Source of the DNA: Armatimonadota bacterium
GTDB taxonomy: Bacteria > Armatimonadota > Zipacnadia > Zipacnadales > UBA11051
Length of the DNA: 64,000 nucleotides
Direction: 5' to 3'
NCBI GenBank assembly: GCA_013178155.1
Contig: JABLXH010000008.1
Location: forward strand, 18,748 to 82,747
In this document: in pieces, positions 19,896-28,685 of the stretch
Numbering within the stretch: position 1 is the stretch's first letter
How the letters are laid out: each line of letters begins with the position of its first letter
Position numbers and translations under genes: made by a program
The notes under the pieces: generated by a model
The model's input: only the letters and a program-made list of their open reading frames with translations
What the model was told of the DNA's origin: nothing
Databases searched by the model: none

Positions 19896-22778
19896 ATGAT
19901 ACGAGGCCCTGCACTCATGCTCACGATGGGACTTGTCGCGACGGCGGGGATGGCCGCTGACTCGGTGCGACCCGGGTTTGTGCTGGCGAATGAGCAGTGC
20001 CGTTACGAGGTCAGCGGTGATGGTCGAAACACTTACTTCGGCTCACCGGATGGAGAGCACAACGTCTGCGCGCCGGAACAGCCCTTCATGCAGGTGGGCA
20101 TCGCCGGCAAGCTCTACCCGTCATCGTCCGTACTGCTAGTCCAGCAGACCCTGCGGGTGGAGTTTGCCGGTACCGACGTGGTCGTGGGCCTGCGGCCCGA
20201 GGCCAAGCCCGGCTATCTGGCTCTGACCGTCACCAAGGTCCAGGGGACTGGGATCGAGTGGCTGCAACTGGCTAACCTGCACCTGACCATCAGCGAGAAC
20301 GTGGGCACCCTGGTCAATGCGGCGTGGGATGACCGGTTCGCCGCCTGTGTGCTGGCCTGCAACGAACAGGTCGAGTCCTTCGGCGCGGACGCCAGCCGTG
20401 GCCAGCTCTGCGCCCGCTGCTACCCGGAGTTCGGTATGGTCGGCGCCCGCGTAGCCATCATTGGGCTGCCCACCGGATCGCCCGAACCGCAACGCCAGCT
20501 CCTGAGCGCCATTGGTCGTGTCGAACTGGCCGAGGGCCTGCCGCACCCGACCCTCAACGGTGTGTGGATCAAGGAGTCTCCCGAGCGGTTCCGGTCCTAC
20601 CTGATGGTCCATGACCTGGGCGAAGCCAACGTGGATGACGTCATCGAGGTGGCGCGGAACGGCTTTGGCTGCATCGAGTTCTACCCCTGGCGTTCGACCC
20701 CATCCTACGAGATCAACACGGGGCTTTTCCCGCACGGGCTGGAAGGGCTGAAGGCTGTCTGCGACAAGATCCACGCGGCGGGGATGCAGGTGGGTCTGCA
20801 CATCATGCAGGGCATGGTCGGCTGGGGCCCCAAGGATGATCCCTACCTTGTGCCCAGGGCCGATCCCCGGCTGCTGCAGGACCGCCGCGGAGTGCTGGCG
20901 GAGGCCCTGGACGAGCAGGCGACGACGCTCACGCTGGAGGGCGGCACAGCGGGCTGGCCGGATGAAGGCGATGTTCTGGTGGCGGGTGAGATCATCCATT
21001 ACGCCAGGCGGACCGACAGCGGCTTCACCGACTGTCAGCGCGGCCTGCACGGGACCACGGTCGCCGCCCACCCCGCCGGAACGGCGGTCGGCCACCTCGT
21101 CAACTGCTTCCCCATCTGGGGCTACACGGTCTACGCCCCGGACATCCAGACCGACATGGACGAGGAGATCTGCGACCGACTGGCCGAGGTGTTCAATGCC
21201 GTGGGAGCGGATATGTCCTATCTTGACGGGGGCGAGGAATTGCTCTACCAGTCGGAGCCGCGCTGGCGCAGCATCGGCACCTTTGCCCTCGGTCTGCAGA
21301 AGCGCCTCGAGAAGCCAGTCTTCATGGGCGGCAATGCCTGCTACACCCATCACTCCTGGCACGTCATCACGCGCGGCAGCCCGCACTTCGACCCCATCCA
21401 CTTCGGCCGCCGGGAGTACACCCTGCGCTTCAAGGGCATCAACCCGGCCTACCACGCCAAGAACCTTCTCAGTGGCGATGTGGGCTGGTTCGCCCCCCAT
21501 GTCCACTCCCTGACCGCTGAGGCTGTGACGCCCGACGAGGTGCTGCTGTTGTGCCTGAAAGCGCTGGGCGGGAACGCGCCCATCTCCTTCAGCGTCAGCG
21601 CGGCGAACCTGTGGAATAACGAGCGCATGCCGGAGATGCTGGCGATCATCCGGGCCTGCGACGAGCTGAAGCAGCAGCAGTACTTCAGCCCCTCTGCGCT
21701 GGCGGCGCTGACGGAGCCGCGGGCGGAGTTCGACCTGCAGCAACGCGCTGACGGAGAGTGGGACCTGCGGCCCATGCAGTTTGGGCCGCCCATAGTGGCG
21801 AACGCCGCAGACGAGGCTCGGGCGGCGTGGACTGCCGACAACCCCTATGGCGCACAGAGGCCATTCATCCGGCTCCGGGCGCGCAGCCGCCTGGCGGCCT
21901 ACGGCGACCCTGGAAACGTGGTGTTGGTGGACCCGGCAGCGGGCAATCCGTTCGTGGCCGAGGGCACGGCGGCCGACAACCTCACCCAGAGCATAGAGCC
22001 GGCGATTGAGAAAACGCCGGACGGTGCCGCCGCCCTGGCCTACACGGCAGCCAACAACGGCGACGGCCCCTCCGGCTGGACCAAGATTGCGGCCAAGCTC
22101 CCGGCTCCCGTGGACATCTCACAGCACCGCCGCCTGGGGCTATGGGTGAAGGCCAACGGCAGCGGTGGCATCCTTAACGTTCAGTTAGCAGGTACCAACT
22201 GTCGCCGTGACCACTACATCCCCCTGGACTTCAGCGGCTGGCGGTACGTCGAGCTGGAGCAGCCCGAGGACCGCCGGTACTGGGAATACTCCTGGCCGGG
22301 GACATGGACCGACCTGTTCTACACCGACTGGAGCATTTACAGCGCCACCAGCGAGGTGGGCCTGTACTTCAATGGCCTGCCCGCCGGCGCGCGGGCGGAG
22401 TGCCTCATCGGGCGCCTCGAGGCCCTGCGGGAACTGCCGGGGGCGCTGCAGTCGCCGGGGCTGGAGGCGGGTGGACAACAGCTCACCTTCCCGGTCAGCC
22501 TGCAGCCGGACGAGTATGTGGAACTGGACTTCGCCGGGCGTTGCCGGCACTTCGACCCCAATGGGAAAGTGCTGGCGACAGTCTCGCCCTCGGGCGAGTT
22601 GGCGCTGGAGCCGGGGGCCAACACCGTGCGCCTGGTCTGCGCTGCCGCGGACGAACACACCACCCGGGCCGAGGTGACCCTGGCTCTGCGCGGTGAACCC
22701 TTGACGGGGGCCCGGCGGGCAGGAGTTACGGCACGGACCGGCCGGTACCCGTCGTTGGCGGCGGATCCACAGGAGTAG
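19896..22778 (+). CDS. secreted large protein of unknown family, glycosidase-like barrel
   Basis: 960 residues; GAGGTAA precedes the ATG. Signal peptide ends near GMAADS. The N-terminal 220 residues look like a beta-sandwich of the galactose-mutarotase type. A barrel-like core (about 235-600) includes NGFGCIEFYPWRSTPSYEIN, AAGMQVGLHIMQGMVGWG, then VGADMSYLDGGEELLYQSEP, FMGGNACYTHHSWHV and SGDVGWFAPHV, typical in tone of alpha-galactosidase-like clan-D barrels. A beta-rich C-terminal region with a carbohydrate-binding look (GWRYVELEQPEDRRYWEY) closes it. I could not name the family. Part of the plus-strand glycan series. Confidence 0.72.
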   Translation: MIRGPALMLTMGLVATAGMAADSVRPGFVLANEQCRYEVSGDGRNTYFGSPDGEHNVCAPEQPFMQVGIAGKLYPSSSVLLVQQTLRVEFAGTDVVVGLRPEAKPGYLALTVTKVQGTGIEWLQLANLHLTISENVGTLVNAAWDDRFAACVLACNEQVESFGADASRGQLCARCYPEFGMVGARVAIIGLPTGSPEPQRQLLSAIGRVELAEGLPHPTLNGVWIKESPERFRSYLMVHDLGEANVDDVIEVARNGFGCIEFYPWRSTPSYEINTGLFPHGLEGLKAVCDKIHAAGMQVGLHIMQGMVGWGPKDDPYLVPRADPRLLQDRRGVLAEALDEQATTLTLEGGTAGWPDEGDVLVAGEIIHYARRTDSGFTDCQRGLHGTTVAAHPAGTAVGHLVNCFPIWGYTVYAPDIQTDMDEEICDRLAEVFNAVGADMSYLDGGEELLYQSEPRWRSIGTFALGLQKRLEKPVFMGGNACYTHHSWHVITRGSPHFDPIHFGRREYTLRFKGINPAYHAKNLLSGDVGWFAPHVHSLTAEAVTPDEVLLLCLKALGGNAPISFSVSAANLWNNERMPEMLAIIRACDELKQQQYFSPSALAALTEPRAEFDLQQRADGEWDLRPMQFGPPIVANAADEARAAWTADNPYGAQRPFIRLRARSRLAAYGDPGNVVLVDPAAGNPFVAEGTAADNLTQSIEPAIEKTPDGAAALAYTAANNGDGPSGWTKIAAKLPAPVDISQHRRLGLWVKANGSGGILNVQLAGTNCRRDHYIPLDFSGWRYVELEQPEDRRYWEYSWPGTWTDLFYTDWSIYSATSEVGLYFNGLPAGARAECLIGRLEALRELPGALQSPGLEAGGQQLTFPVSLQPDEYVELDFAGRCRHFDPNGKVLATVSPSGELALEPGANTVRLVCAAADEHTTRAEVTLALRGEPLTGARRAGVTARTGRYPSLAADPQE

Positions 22779-22944
22779 CTGCACCGAAGCTTGTCGGTTG
22801 CAGCGTGGCAGGCCGGCGCACCGAGCCGACTGCAGACGCTGCGGCAAGCCCCGGGGATGACGTGAGGCAGGTACGCTGGCGCGGCTGGGGAAATCGCGCC
22901 ATTGCTGGACTGCGTCCGGTCCGATACGCGGGGAAGGAGTGGTT

Positions 22945-25900
22945 TTGTTGAGGGTGACAGTGATTCCTCTGCTCGTCCTGTCGCTGCTTGCTGTGCCAGG
23001 CTCGTTCAGCGTTGCCGACCCTGGCGCTCAGGTGTGCCCCACAGCCGTCGTACCCCTGGCCACCGGCGCGGACGTCCAACTGGACGGCCGTCTCGACGAA
23101 GCGGCGTGGCAGTCGGCGCAACTGCTGGGGCCTTTCCTGAACCTCGACGGTCGCCCCGCCCGCGGCGAGACGCTGGCCCACGTGCTGTGCGCGGACGGCC
23201 ACCTCTACATCGGGTTCCGGTGCTCGCTGGAGCTCGCTCGGGCCCCGCAGCTTACCGACCGCCAGCGCGACGCGGATGTGTACCTCGATGAGAGCGTCGA
23301 GGTCTTCGCCGATGCCGGTGCGACGATGCGCACCTATCGACACTTCATCCTCAACCTCGGCAACGTCCAGCGTGACGAGAGCGGCGATATCCAGTCCGCG
23401 ACGCCCTATGAGGTGTCCTGGAACGCCGACTGGCAGTCAGCCACAAGCCGGGAGGAGGGCCAGTGGACCGCCGAACTTGCCATCCCGCTGGCTGAGCTGG
23501 GTCTGGACCCGGACCGTCCGGGTCTGGTGGGGTTGAACCTTTGCCGGAATGACACGACTCGCGGCGAGTCGACCTGCTGGTCGCCGACGCTGAGTGGCTT
23601 CCATGTGCCGCAGCGCTTCGGGCTGGTCACTTTCGGCGGTACCAGCCCAGCTCTCAAGCTGACGGTCACCGACCATGGTTCACAGGAGGCGGGGACTTCG
23701 GTCCAGACCCTGCGGCTGGAGTCAGCGGGGAGTTGGCCGTCGCTGCAGGCTCGCGCGGTCACCATGACCGGCAAGCGGCGGCAGGAACGGGCTGTGGCGG
23801 TGCCGGAACTGGTGGCCGGCATGTCCGCCGAAGTGCGGGTGCCCTACCGGCTGCTGTCAGCGCAGACCACCGCCGTGCTGGTGACGGTCAGCGTCCCCGG
23901 GGGGCCGGTGGTCGCTGCCAGCAGGGCTGTGTACGACCTGCCGACGGTGCTCAACGAGGATTTCGGCTACGCGCTGGCCGGAGGAGAGAAGCTGGGCCTG
24001 TGGTGGGCGGAGGCCACCTACAAGATCCACCGCGACAAGCCCGCGCCGACAACGGTGACACCGGCGGTGACGATGACTGCCGCGGGACGGGAGTACGAGT
24101 GCGCTCAGATCGTCTTGCGGCCCCCTGAGGACGTGGAGGTGGAGGTCCGCCTCGGCAACTTTGTGGGCGTCCAGGGACGTCTGGAAGCGCGACACTTCGA
24201 GCTGCTGCATGTGGACTATGTTCCGGTGACCACCCCCACCGACAGCTTTGGCTTCCCCGGGGACTGGCCGGATCCGCTGCCGCCCGTCGCCGGCCAGATC
24301 CAATGCCGCGCTGGCGTCAACCAGCCCATCTGGCTGCGCGCCTATGTCCCGGCCGGTACGCGGCCCGGTCTCTACCGCGGAGCCGTGACCTTCCGCGCCG
24401 GCAGCGACGTCTGCGTGGTGCCCGTGCACCTGCGCGTGCGGGCCTTCAGCCTCACGGAGGAGACCCACACCGCCACCGCCTATGGGATGTCGCCGGACTA
24501 CAGCTTCCTGGGTATCACCGACCCGGCGCAGCAGGAGCGGGTCTATGACCTGTACCTGCAGAATATGGCTCGGCATCGCATGGCGCCCTATGACCCGCTG
24601 CGCTACTACCAGCCGGTCATCCGCATGCAGGGCCCGGGGCGGACCTACCAGTTCGGGCGCTTCGGGATAGCCCTGGACCAGACGCAGGAAAGCCCCTGGA
24701 CCTTCACCTGGGACGGCAAGCCGGTCGCGTGGCAGCAGACCTCGATGACGCACTTTGAGAAGGTCGGCGTGGGTTACCAGGGGAGTGGCGTGAGCTGGCC
24801 CTACGTGAACGCCATCCAGTCGGTCAAGGAGGTTAGCGCGACGCCGACCATGCGGGTGCTGGAGGTGGTAGCGGCGTATACCGGCTCTCAGCCGGCACAG
24901 CGCAGCTTCCGGCTGGTCTTTCGCATCTACGTGCCCAACGGCGACAACTGGCTGGCGATGCGGCTGCTGCGCATGGAGGGTACCGATCCGACAGAGGTGG
25001 AAGTGCGCGAGTTCTACCACCTGCCGCGCACCGCCTTCACCGCCAAGCAGGTCGCCAATGGCCCTGACTATGCCGCCTGGTCGGGCGACGGGCTGGGCTT
25101 CGGCATGATCTGGCTCGACGGGGCTGTACGCACGGCGGGCATCACCGTCGGCGCCGAGGCCCTCAATGTTGCCAATCCGGTGGAGCCGTTCCGTATCCGT
25201 GAGGGCCAGACCCACGAGGGCTGGGGGCCGCTGGCGGTGTACTTTGTGACCGACAAGACCTCAGCGGACGGCCTGACGGAAGCTGTCCAGGCGATCAAAC
25301 AGCGCCTCGACCCTCGCGACCCGGGAAGCTATCAGCCCGCTGCGCCCACCAAGGCGGAGGTGCAAGAGCGCCAGGACTTCACCTTCTCCCATGACTTCAC
25401 GAAGCTCGACGAGGGCTGCCGCAAGTACCTGGACGGCTACGGCTTCACGGCCTTCAACCTGGCCTGCATGCCCGGCAGCATCGGCGGGTACGGCCGGGGC
25501 ACGCCAGAGTTCGCTCGCCTGCACAAGCTCATGTACGGCCCGCTCATCGAGCATCTGCGCGAGAAGGGGTGGCTGAGCAAGGCGTACTCCTACTGGTATG
25601 ACGAGCCGGACGAAGCGGCCTATCCCACAGTGATCGAGGGCATGAAGCTGTTGGGCGAGAACTGTCCGGGCCTGCGACGGCTGCTGACCGAACAGCCAGA
25701 ACCGCCGCTGTATGGGTATGTGGACCTTTGGGTGCCTGTCACCGCGGCCTTTGACCCCGCCCGCTGTCGTCAGCGTCAGCGGGCGGGCGACGAGGTTTGG
25801 TGGTATGTCTGCTGCGGCCCGCACGCCCCCTATGCCAACGACTTCATTGACCACCCGGCGCTCAACCCGCGCCTGCGTGCCTGGCAGGCCGAGAAGTACG

Positions 25901-26355
25901 GAGTGACGGGCGAGCTCTACTGGCACCTGAACTGGCGTGCCAACAAGCCCGACGGCACGCCCAAGAACCCCTGGACCGACGCCATGAGCTACACGCCCGA
26001 CGGCGGCACCTGGGGCAACGGCGATGGGTTCATGCTCTACCCGGCCTGCCGCGAACCCAGCGACACGCCCGTTATCGCGGGGCCAGTGGACTCGATCCGA
26101 TGGGAGATGCTGCGCGAGGGGCTGGAGGACCGCGAGTACTTCTGGCTGTTGCGGCAGGAAGTGGCGCGGCTGGAGGGCATGTCGGCCGGGGATGGCCCCG
26201 CAGCCGCGGCCCTGGACCAGGCCCGGCGCGCGCTGCGAACACCGGACCGACTGTCGCGCAGCCTCACTGACTATACTCATGACCCACAGGACCTCTATGC
26301 GGCACGCGAGCAGGTGGCGGCCGCCATCGAGGCATGCCGCCGTGTCACACACTGA
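22945..26355 (+). CDS. secreted CBM9-like plus GH123-like (DUF4091) protein
   Basis: 1136 residues if started at TTG 22945, six bases after GGAAGGAG; a GTG at 22939 abuts that site and is less likely. Signal peptide VTVIPLLVLSLLAVPGSFSVA. Residues about 30-230 form a CBM9-type domain (DVQLDGRLDEAAWQSAQLL, YIGFRCSLE). A beta-sandwich follows, then a GH123/DUF4091-like barrel with the D886-E887 pair in YWYDEPDE and the C-terminal family phrase SIRWEMLREGLEDREYFWLL. GH123 enzymes use an Asp-Glu pair in substrate-assisted hydrolysis of beta-N-acetylgalactosaminides. Extracellular; exact sugar unknown. A deacetylase-like gene follows 24 bases later. Confidence 0.85.
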   Translation: MLRVTVIPLLVLSLLAVPGSFSVADPGAQVCPTAVVPLATGADVQLDGRLDEAAWQSAQLLGPFLNLDGRPARGETLAHVLCADGHLYIGFRCSLELARAPQLTDRQRDADVYLDESVEVFADAGATMRTYRHFILNLGNVQRDESGDIQSATPYEVSWNADWQSATSREEGQWTAELAIPLAELGLDPDRPGLVGLNLCRNDTTRGESTCWSPTLSGFHVPQRFGLVTFGGTSPALKLTVTDHGSQEAGTSVQTLRLESAGSWPSLQARAVTMTGKRRQERAVAVPELVAGMSAEVRVPYRLLSAQTTAVLVTVSVPGGPVVAASRAVYDLPTVLNEDFGYALAGGEKLGLWWAEATYKIHRDKPAPTTVTPAVTMTAAGREYECAQIVLRPPEDVEVEVRLGNFVGVQGRLEARHFELLHVDYVPVTTPTDSFGFPGDWPDPLPPVAGQIQCRAGVNQPIWLRAYVPAGTRPGLYRGAVTFRAGSDVCVVPVHLRVRAFSLTEETHTATAYGMSPDYSFLGITDPAQQERVYDLYLQNMARHRMAPYDPLRYYQPVIRMQGPGRTYQFGRFGIALDQTQESPWTFTWDGKPVAWQQTSMTHFEKVGVGYQGSGVSWPYVNAIQSVKEVSATPTMRVLEVVAAYTGSQPAQRSFRLVFRIYVPNGDNWLAMRLLRMEGTDPTEVEVREFYHLPRTAFTAKQVANGPDYAAWSGDGLGFGMIWLDGAVRTAGITVGAEALNVANPVEPFRIREGQTHEGWGPLAVYFVTDKTSADGLTEAVQAIKQRLDPRDPGSYQPAAPTKAEVQERQDFTFSHDFTKLDEGCRKYLDGYGFTAFNLACMPGSIGGYGRGTPEFARLHKLMYGPLIEHLREKGWLSKAYSYWYDEPDEAAYPTVIEGMKLLGENCPGLRRLLTEQPEPPLYGYVDLWVPVTAAFDPARCRQRQRAGDEVWWYVCCGPHAPYANDFIDHPALNPRLRAWQAEKYGVTGELYWHLNWRANKPDGTPKNPWTDAMSYTPDGGTWGNGDGFMLYPACREPSDTPVIAGPVDSIRWEMLREGLEDREYFWLLRQEVARLEGMSAGDGPAAAALDQARRALRTPDRLSRSLTDYTHDPQDLYAAREQVAAAIEACRRVTH

Positions 26356-26379
26356 GAGGAGTACAGGAGGCCGCCGGGA

Positions 26380-27261
26380 ATGGGCAAGCGCTTCTATGTG
26401 ACAGTTGACGACCCCGGGGGCCTGATCCAGGACCTGGCCATCTTCGAGCGAGCGCGGCGCTTCTTCGACCAGGAAGCTGTCCCGGCGACGTTCTTTGTGG
26501 TGCCCCGAGGGGAGGGTGACTGGCAGCTTGACCGGCAGCCGGACTGGCTCGCAGCGCTGCAGGGCGCCGAGGCCGACGGTCATGACTGCCAGCTCCATGG
26601 CCTGGACCACAAGGGCTGCGAGTTTGGGCCCATCCCGGACATGATCGTGGCCCTGGGGGGAGACCTGGAGGCCGGACGGCAGCGCTACCGCGACCAGTAC
26701 TGGCACATGTGGCGACCCGACGCCTACCGCGATAAGCTGCAGATCGCCATCGGCATCTTCGCGGCAGCCTTTGGACGACAGCCCTTGTGCTTCCGGACGG
26801 GCGCCCTGTCCCAGGAGCCGGTGTTATATGAGGTGGTGGCTGACCTGGGGATGAAGTATGTCTCCAACAAGGTCACTGACCCGCGGGGTTGGAGGTACAT
26901 TATCGAGCAGTACGATGACCCCGGCGACTGGGACCCCGAGGTGCCTTCGCAGCCATACTGGCTCACCGACCGGGTGATCAACCTCCCCATCATCAGCGAG
27001 TACGCCTGGTACTTGACCCCGGAGAAGATCGCGCCGCACCTGGCGCTGGCGGTGGAAGACATGGGCCGCGTGTATGCTGAGGGCGATGTGTTCCTGCTGG
27101 TGTGTCATGTGCAATGCGTCGGGGCGGAGGACGGGTTGTCGCAGGAACTGCTGAGACGTCTGTTTCGGGTGGCACGGCAAGAGCATGATGTCACGTTTGA
27201 GACGGTGAGGGACCTGGTCCAGGGCATTGAAGAGGGTTCCTTGCCGGTCCTTGGCAAGTAA
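26380..27261 (+). CDS. polysaccharide deacetylase-like (NodB fold) protein
   Basis: 293 residues; AGGAGG sits 10 bases upstream of ATG 26380. NodB-homology landmarks: the metal aspartate in YVTVDDPGG (D10-D11), FFDQEAVPATFFVV, and the histidine motif in DGHDCQLHGLDHKG. These enzymes remove N- or O-acetyl groups from glycans or, in some cases, other amides. No signal peptide is present, which is unusual for a wall-acting enzyme and suggests a cytoplasmic substrate or a non-peptidoglycan role. It lies between the GH123-like gene and the DegT aminotransferase (gap 42 bases), consistent with amino-sugar handling. Confidence 0.78.
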   Translation: MGKRFYVTVDDPGGLIQDLAIFERARRFFDQEAVPATFFVVPRGEGDWQLDRQPDWLAALQGAEADGHDCQLHGLDHKGCEFGPIPDMIVALGGDLEAGRQRYRDQYWHMWRPDAYRDKLQIAIGIFAAAFGRQPLCFRTGALSQEPVLYEVVADLGMKYVSNKVTDPRGWRYIIEQYDDPGDWDPEVPSQPYWLTDRVINLPIISEYAWYLTPEKIAPHLALAVEDMGRVYAEGDVFLLVCHVQCVGAEDGLSQELLRRLFRVARQEHDVTFETVRDLVQGIEEGSLPVLGK

Positions 27262-27303
27262 CTATACCTGGCCCCGCCCGGCGGGCCGCAGAGGGAGATC
27301 AAG

Positions 27304-28452
27304 ATGGGCATTGACCGCTTTGACGGGAAGGAAATCGAATACCTGCAGGAGGTGTTGGCCAGCGGTCGCTTGTCCGGCGGGCAGTACGCCCGGCGCCTGG
27401 AGGAGGCCTTCGCCGAGGCCTATGGGGTGAAGCACGCTATCGTGGCCAACTCGGCGATGTCGCTGCTCATCTCCGCGTGGTACGCAGCCGGGGCCGGCGT
27501 CGGTGACGAAGTGATCTGCGACCCGCTGGTGCAGTTTCACGCCATCGCCGCGCTATGGCAGAATGCCCACCCGGTGTGGGCCGATGTCTGCGCCGACACC
27601 TGGCTCATGGACCCGGCCTCGCTGCGCGCCAACATCACACCACACACCAAGGCCGCCTGCGTCACTAACCTCTGGGGCCTGCCGGCGGAGCTGGACGCCC
27701 TGCGCCAGGTCGCTGACGAGGCGGGCATCGTGCTCATCGAGGACAATGCCCACGCCATGTTCCTGCCCTACAAGGGCAAGTACGCCGGTCTGTGGGGCCA
27801 CATCGGGGTCTTCAGCCTGTGCCAGGGCAAGCACATGACCACCGGTGACGGCGGCATCGCGGTGACCGATGACGACGCCCTTGCCGAGGGGATCCGCAGC
27901 GTTATCGGCTTCGGGGAGTCGCCGCCGAACCTGGCCACGGTCTTTCGCATGACGGACCTGCAGGCGGCCGTGGGCCTGGCGCAACTGGAGAAAGTGCGCG
28001 CCTACATCGCCGAGTACCAGAAGTCCTACGCACATCTGGCGGCGGTCGTGGAGGAGTGCCCGTGGCTGCAGCCGCGGGCCATCAGGGAGGGCTGCGGAAA
28101 CTCGCCCTACATCTTCTCCTTTCTCTTCCGGGGCGATGAGCACGGAGTGGACCTCGAGACCTTCAAGGCGGCGCTGTTTGAGACCGGCGACACCTGGAAC
28201 GTGGGCTTCACCCAGGTTCCGGCGTACAAGTACCGGTTCTTCCAGGTGCCGGTGGCCTACCAGAGCAAGGGCTGTCCCCTGCATGGCTGCCCCTACTACA
28301 AGGGCAGCTATGAGTACAAGGACGGTCTGTGCCCGACCGCAGAGGCCATCCTGCCAAGGCTGGTGAACCACAACTGCATGATCTCTGAGGAGGCGGCGAA
28401 GGGCGTAGCGGACCGGCTGCGCCAGGCCATTGCGAAGGCTGAGGCGGGGTAG
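27304..28452 (+). CDS. DegT/DnrJ/EryC1/StrS-family PLP aminotransferase
   Basis: 382-residue sugar aminotransferase-type protein that installs amino groups on keto-sugars or related substrates. Family features: GRLSGGQYARRLEEAFAEAYG at the N terminus, VLIEDNAHAMF with the PLP-contacting aspartate, and the PLP-linking lysine K176 in FSLCQGKHMTTGDGG. Length matches the family. A cysteine-rich segment near residue 320 (SKGCPLHGCPYYKG) is not a standard family element. GAGGGAGATCAAG precedes the start. The next small gene begins two bases after its stop, so they are surely cotranscribed. Substrate unknown; sugar nucleotide is typical. Confidence 0.88.
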   Translation: MGIDRFDGKEIEYLQEVLASGRLSGGQYARRLEEAFAEAYGVKHAIVANSAMSLLISAWYAAGAGVGDEVICDPLVQFHAIAALWQNAHPVWADVCADTWLMDPASLRANITPHTKAACVTNLWGLPAELDALRQVADEAGIVLIEDNAHAMFLPYKGKYAGLWGHIGVFSLCQGKHMTTGDGGIAVTDDDALAEGIRSVIGFGESPPNLATVFRMTDLQAAVGLAQLEKVRAYIAEYQKSYAHLAAVVEECPWLQPRAIREGCGNSPYIFSFLFRGDEHGVDLETFKAALFETGDTWNVGFTQVPAYKYRFFQVPVAYQSKGCPLHGCPYYKGSYEYKDGLCPTAEAILPRLVNHNCMISEEAAKGVADRLRQAIAKAEAG

Positions 28453-28454
28453 GC

Positions 28455-28685
28455 ATGTCAGACCTGACCAAGCTCACGCCGGAGAACTCCGAGCGCATCC
28501 TGGACATCGTGGCTGACCTGGGCCGCCCGACGGCGGCCCAGGTGCAGGCCGAGTTGGCATCGCGTTACGGCCTGAAGGCCCCGCTGGAGCAGGTCGTGCG
28601 CTACATGGAGTTCCTGCGCAGCGGCTTCCCCCGGAAGCTGGCCCACGCCGGACCCGACCACTGGGTCATGGTGGACCTGGGCTAG
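28455..28685 (+). CDS. small helical protein, possible winged-helix
   Basis: 76 residues, beginning two bases after the aminotransferase stop. ILDIVADLGRPTAAQVQAEL followed by a helix and KLAHAGPDHWVMVDLG looks like a small winged-helix module (helix-turn-helix then a two-strand wing), but there is no family I can name. Codon use matches its neighbours and the ribosome site GGGGTAGG lies inside the previous gene. It converges with the HTH/TPR regulator and overlaps its end by four bases. Possible roles are DNA binding or a small partner of the aminotransferase; neither is shown. Confidence 0.6.
   Translation: MSDLTKLTPENSERILDIVADLGRPTAAQVQAELASRYGLKAPLEQVVRYMEFLRSGFPRKLAHAGPDHWVMVDLG

Noticed and set aside
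22779..22944. possible riboswitch (cyclic-di-GMP-like) before the CBM9-GH123 gene
   Set aside because: A few short words resemble the conserved core but the required pairing and tetraloop were not found by eye.
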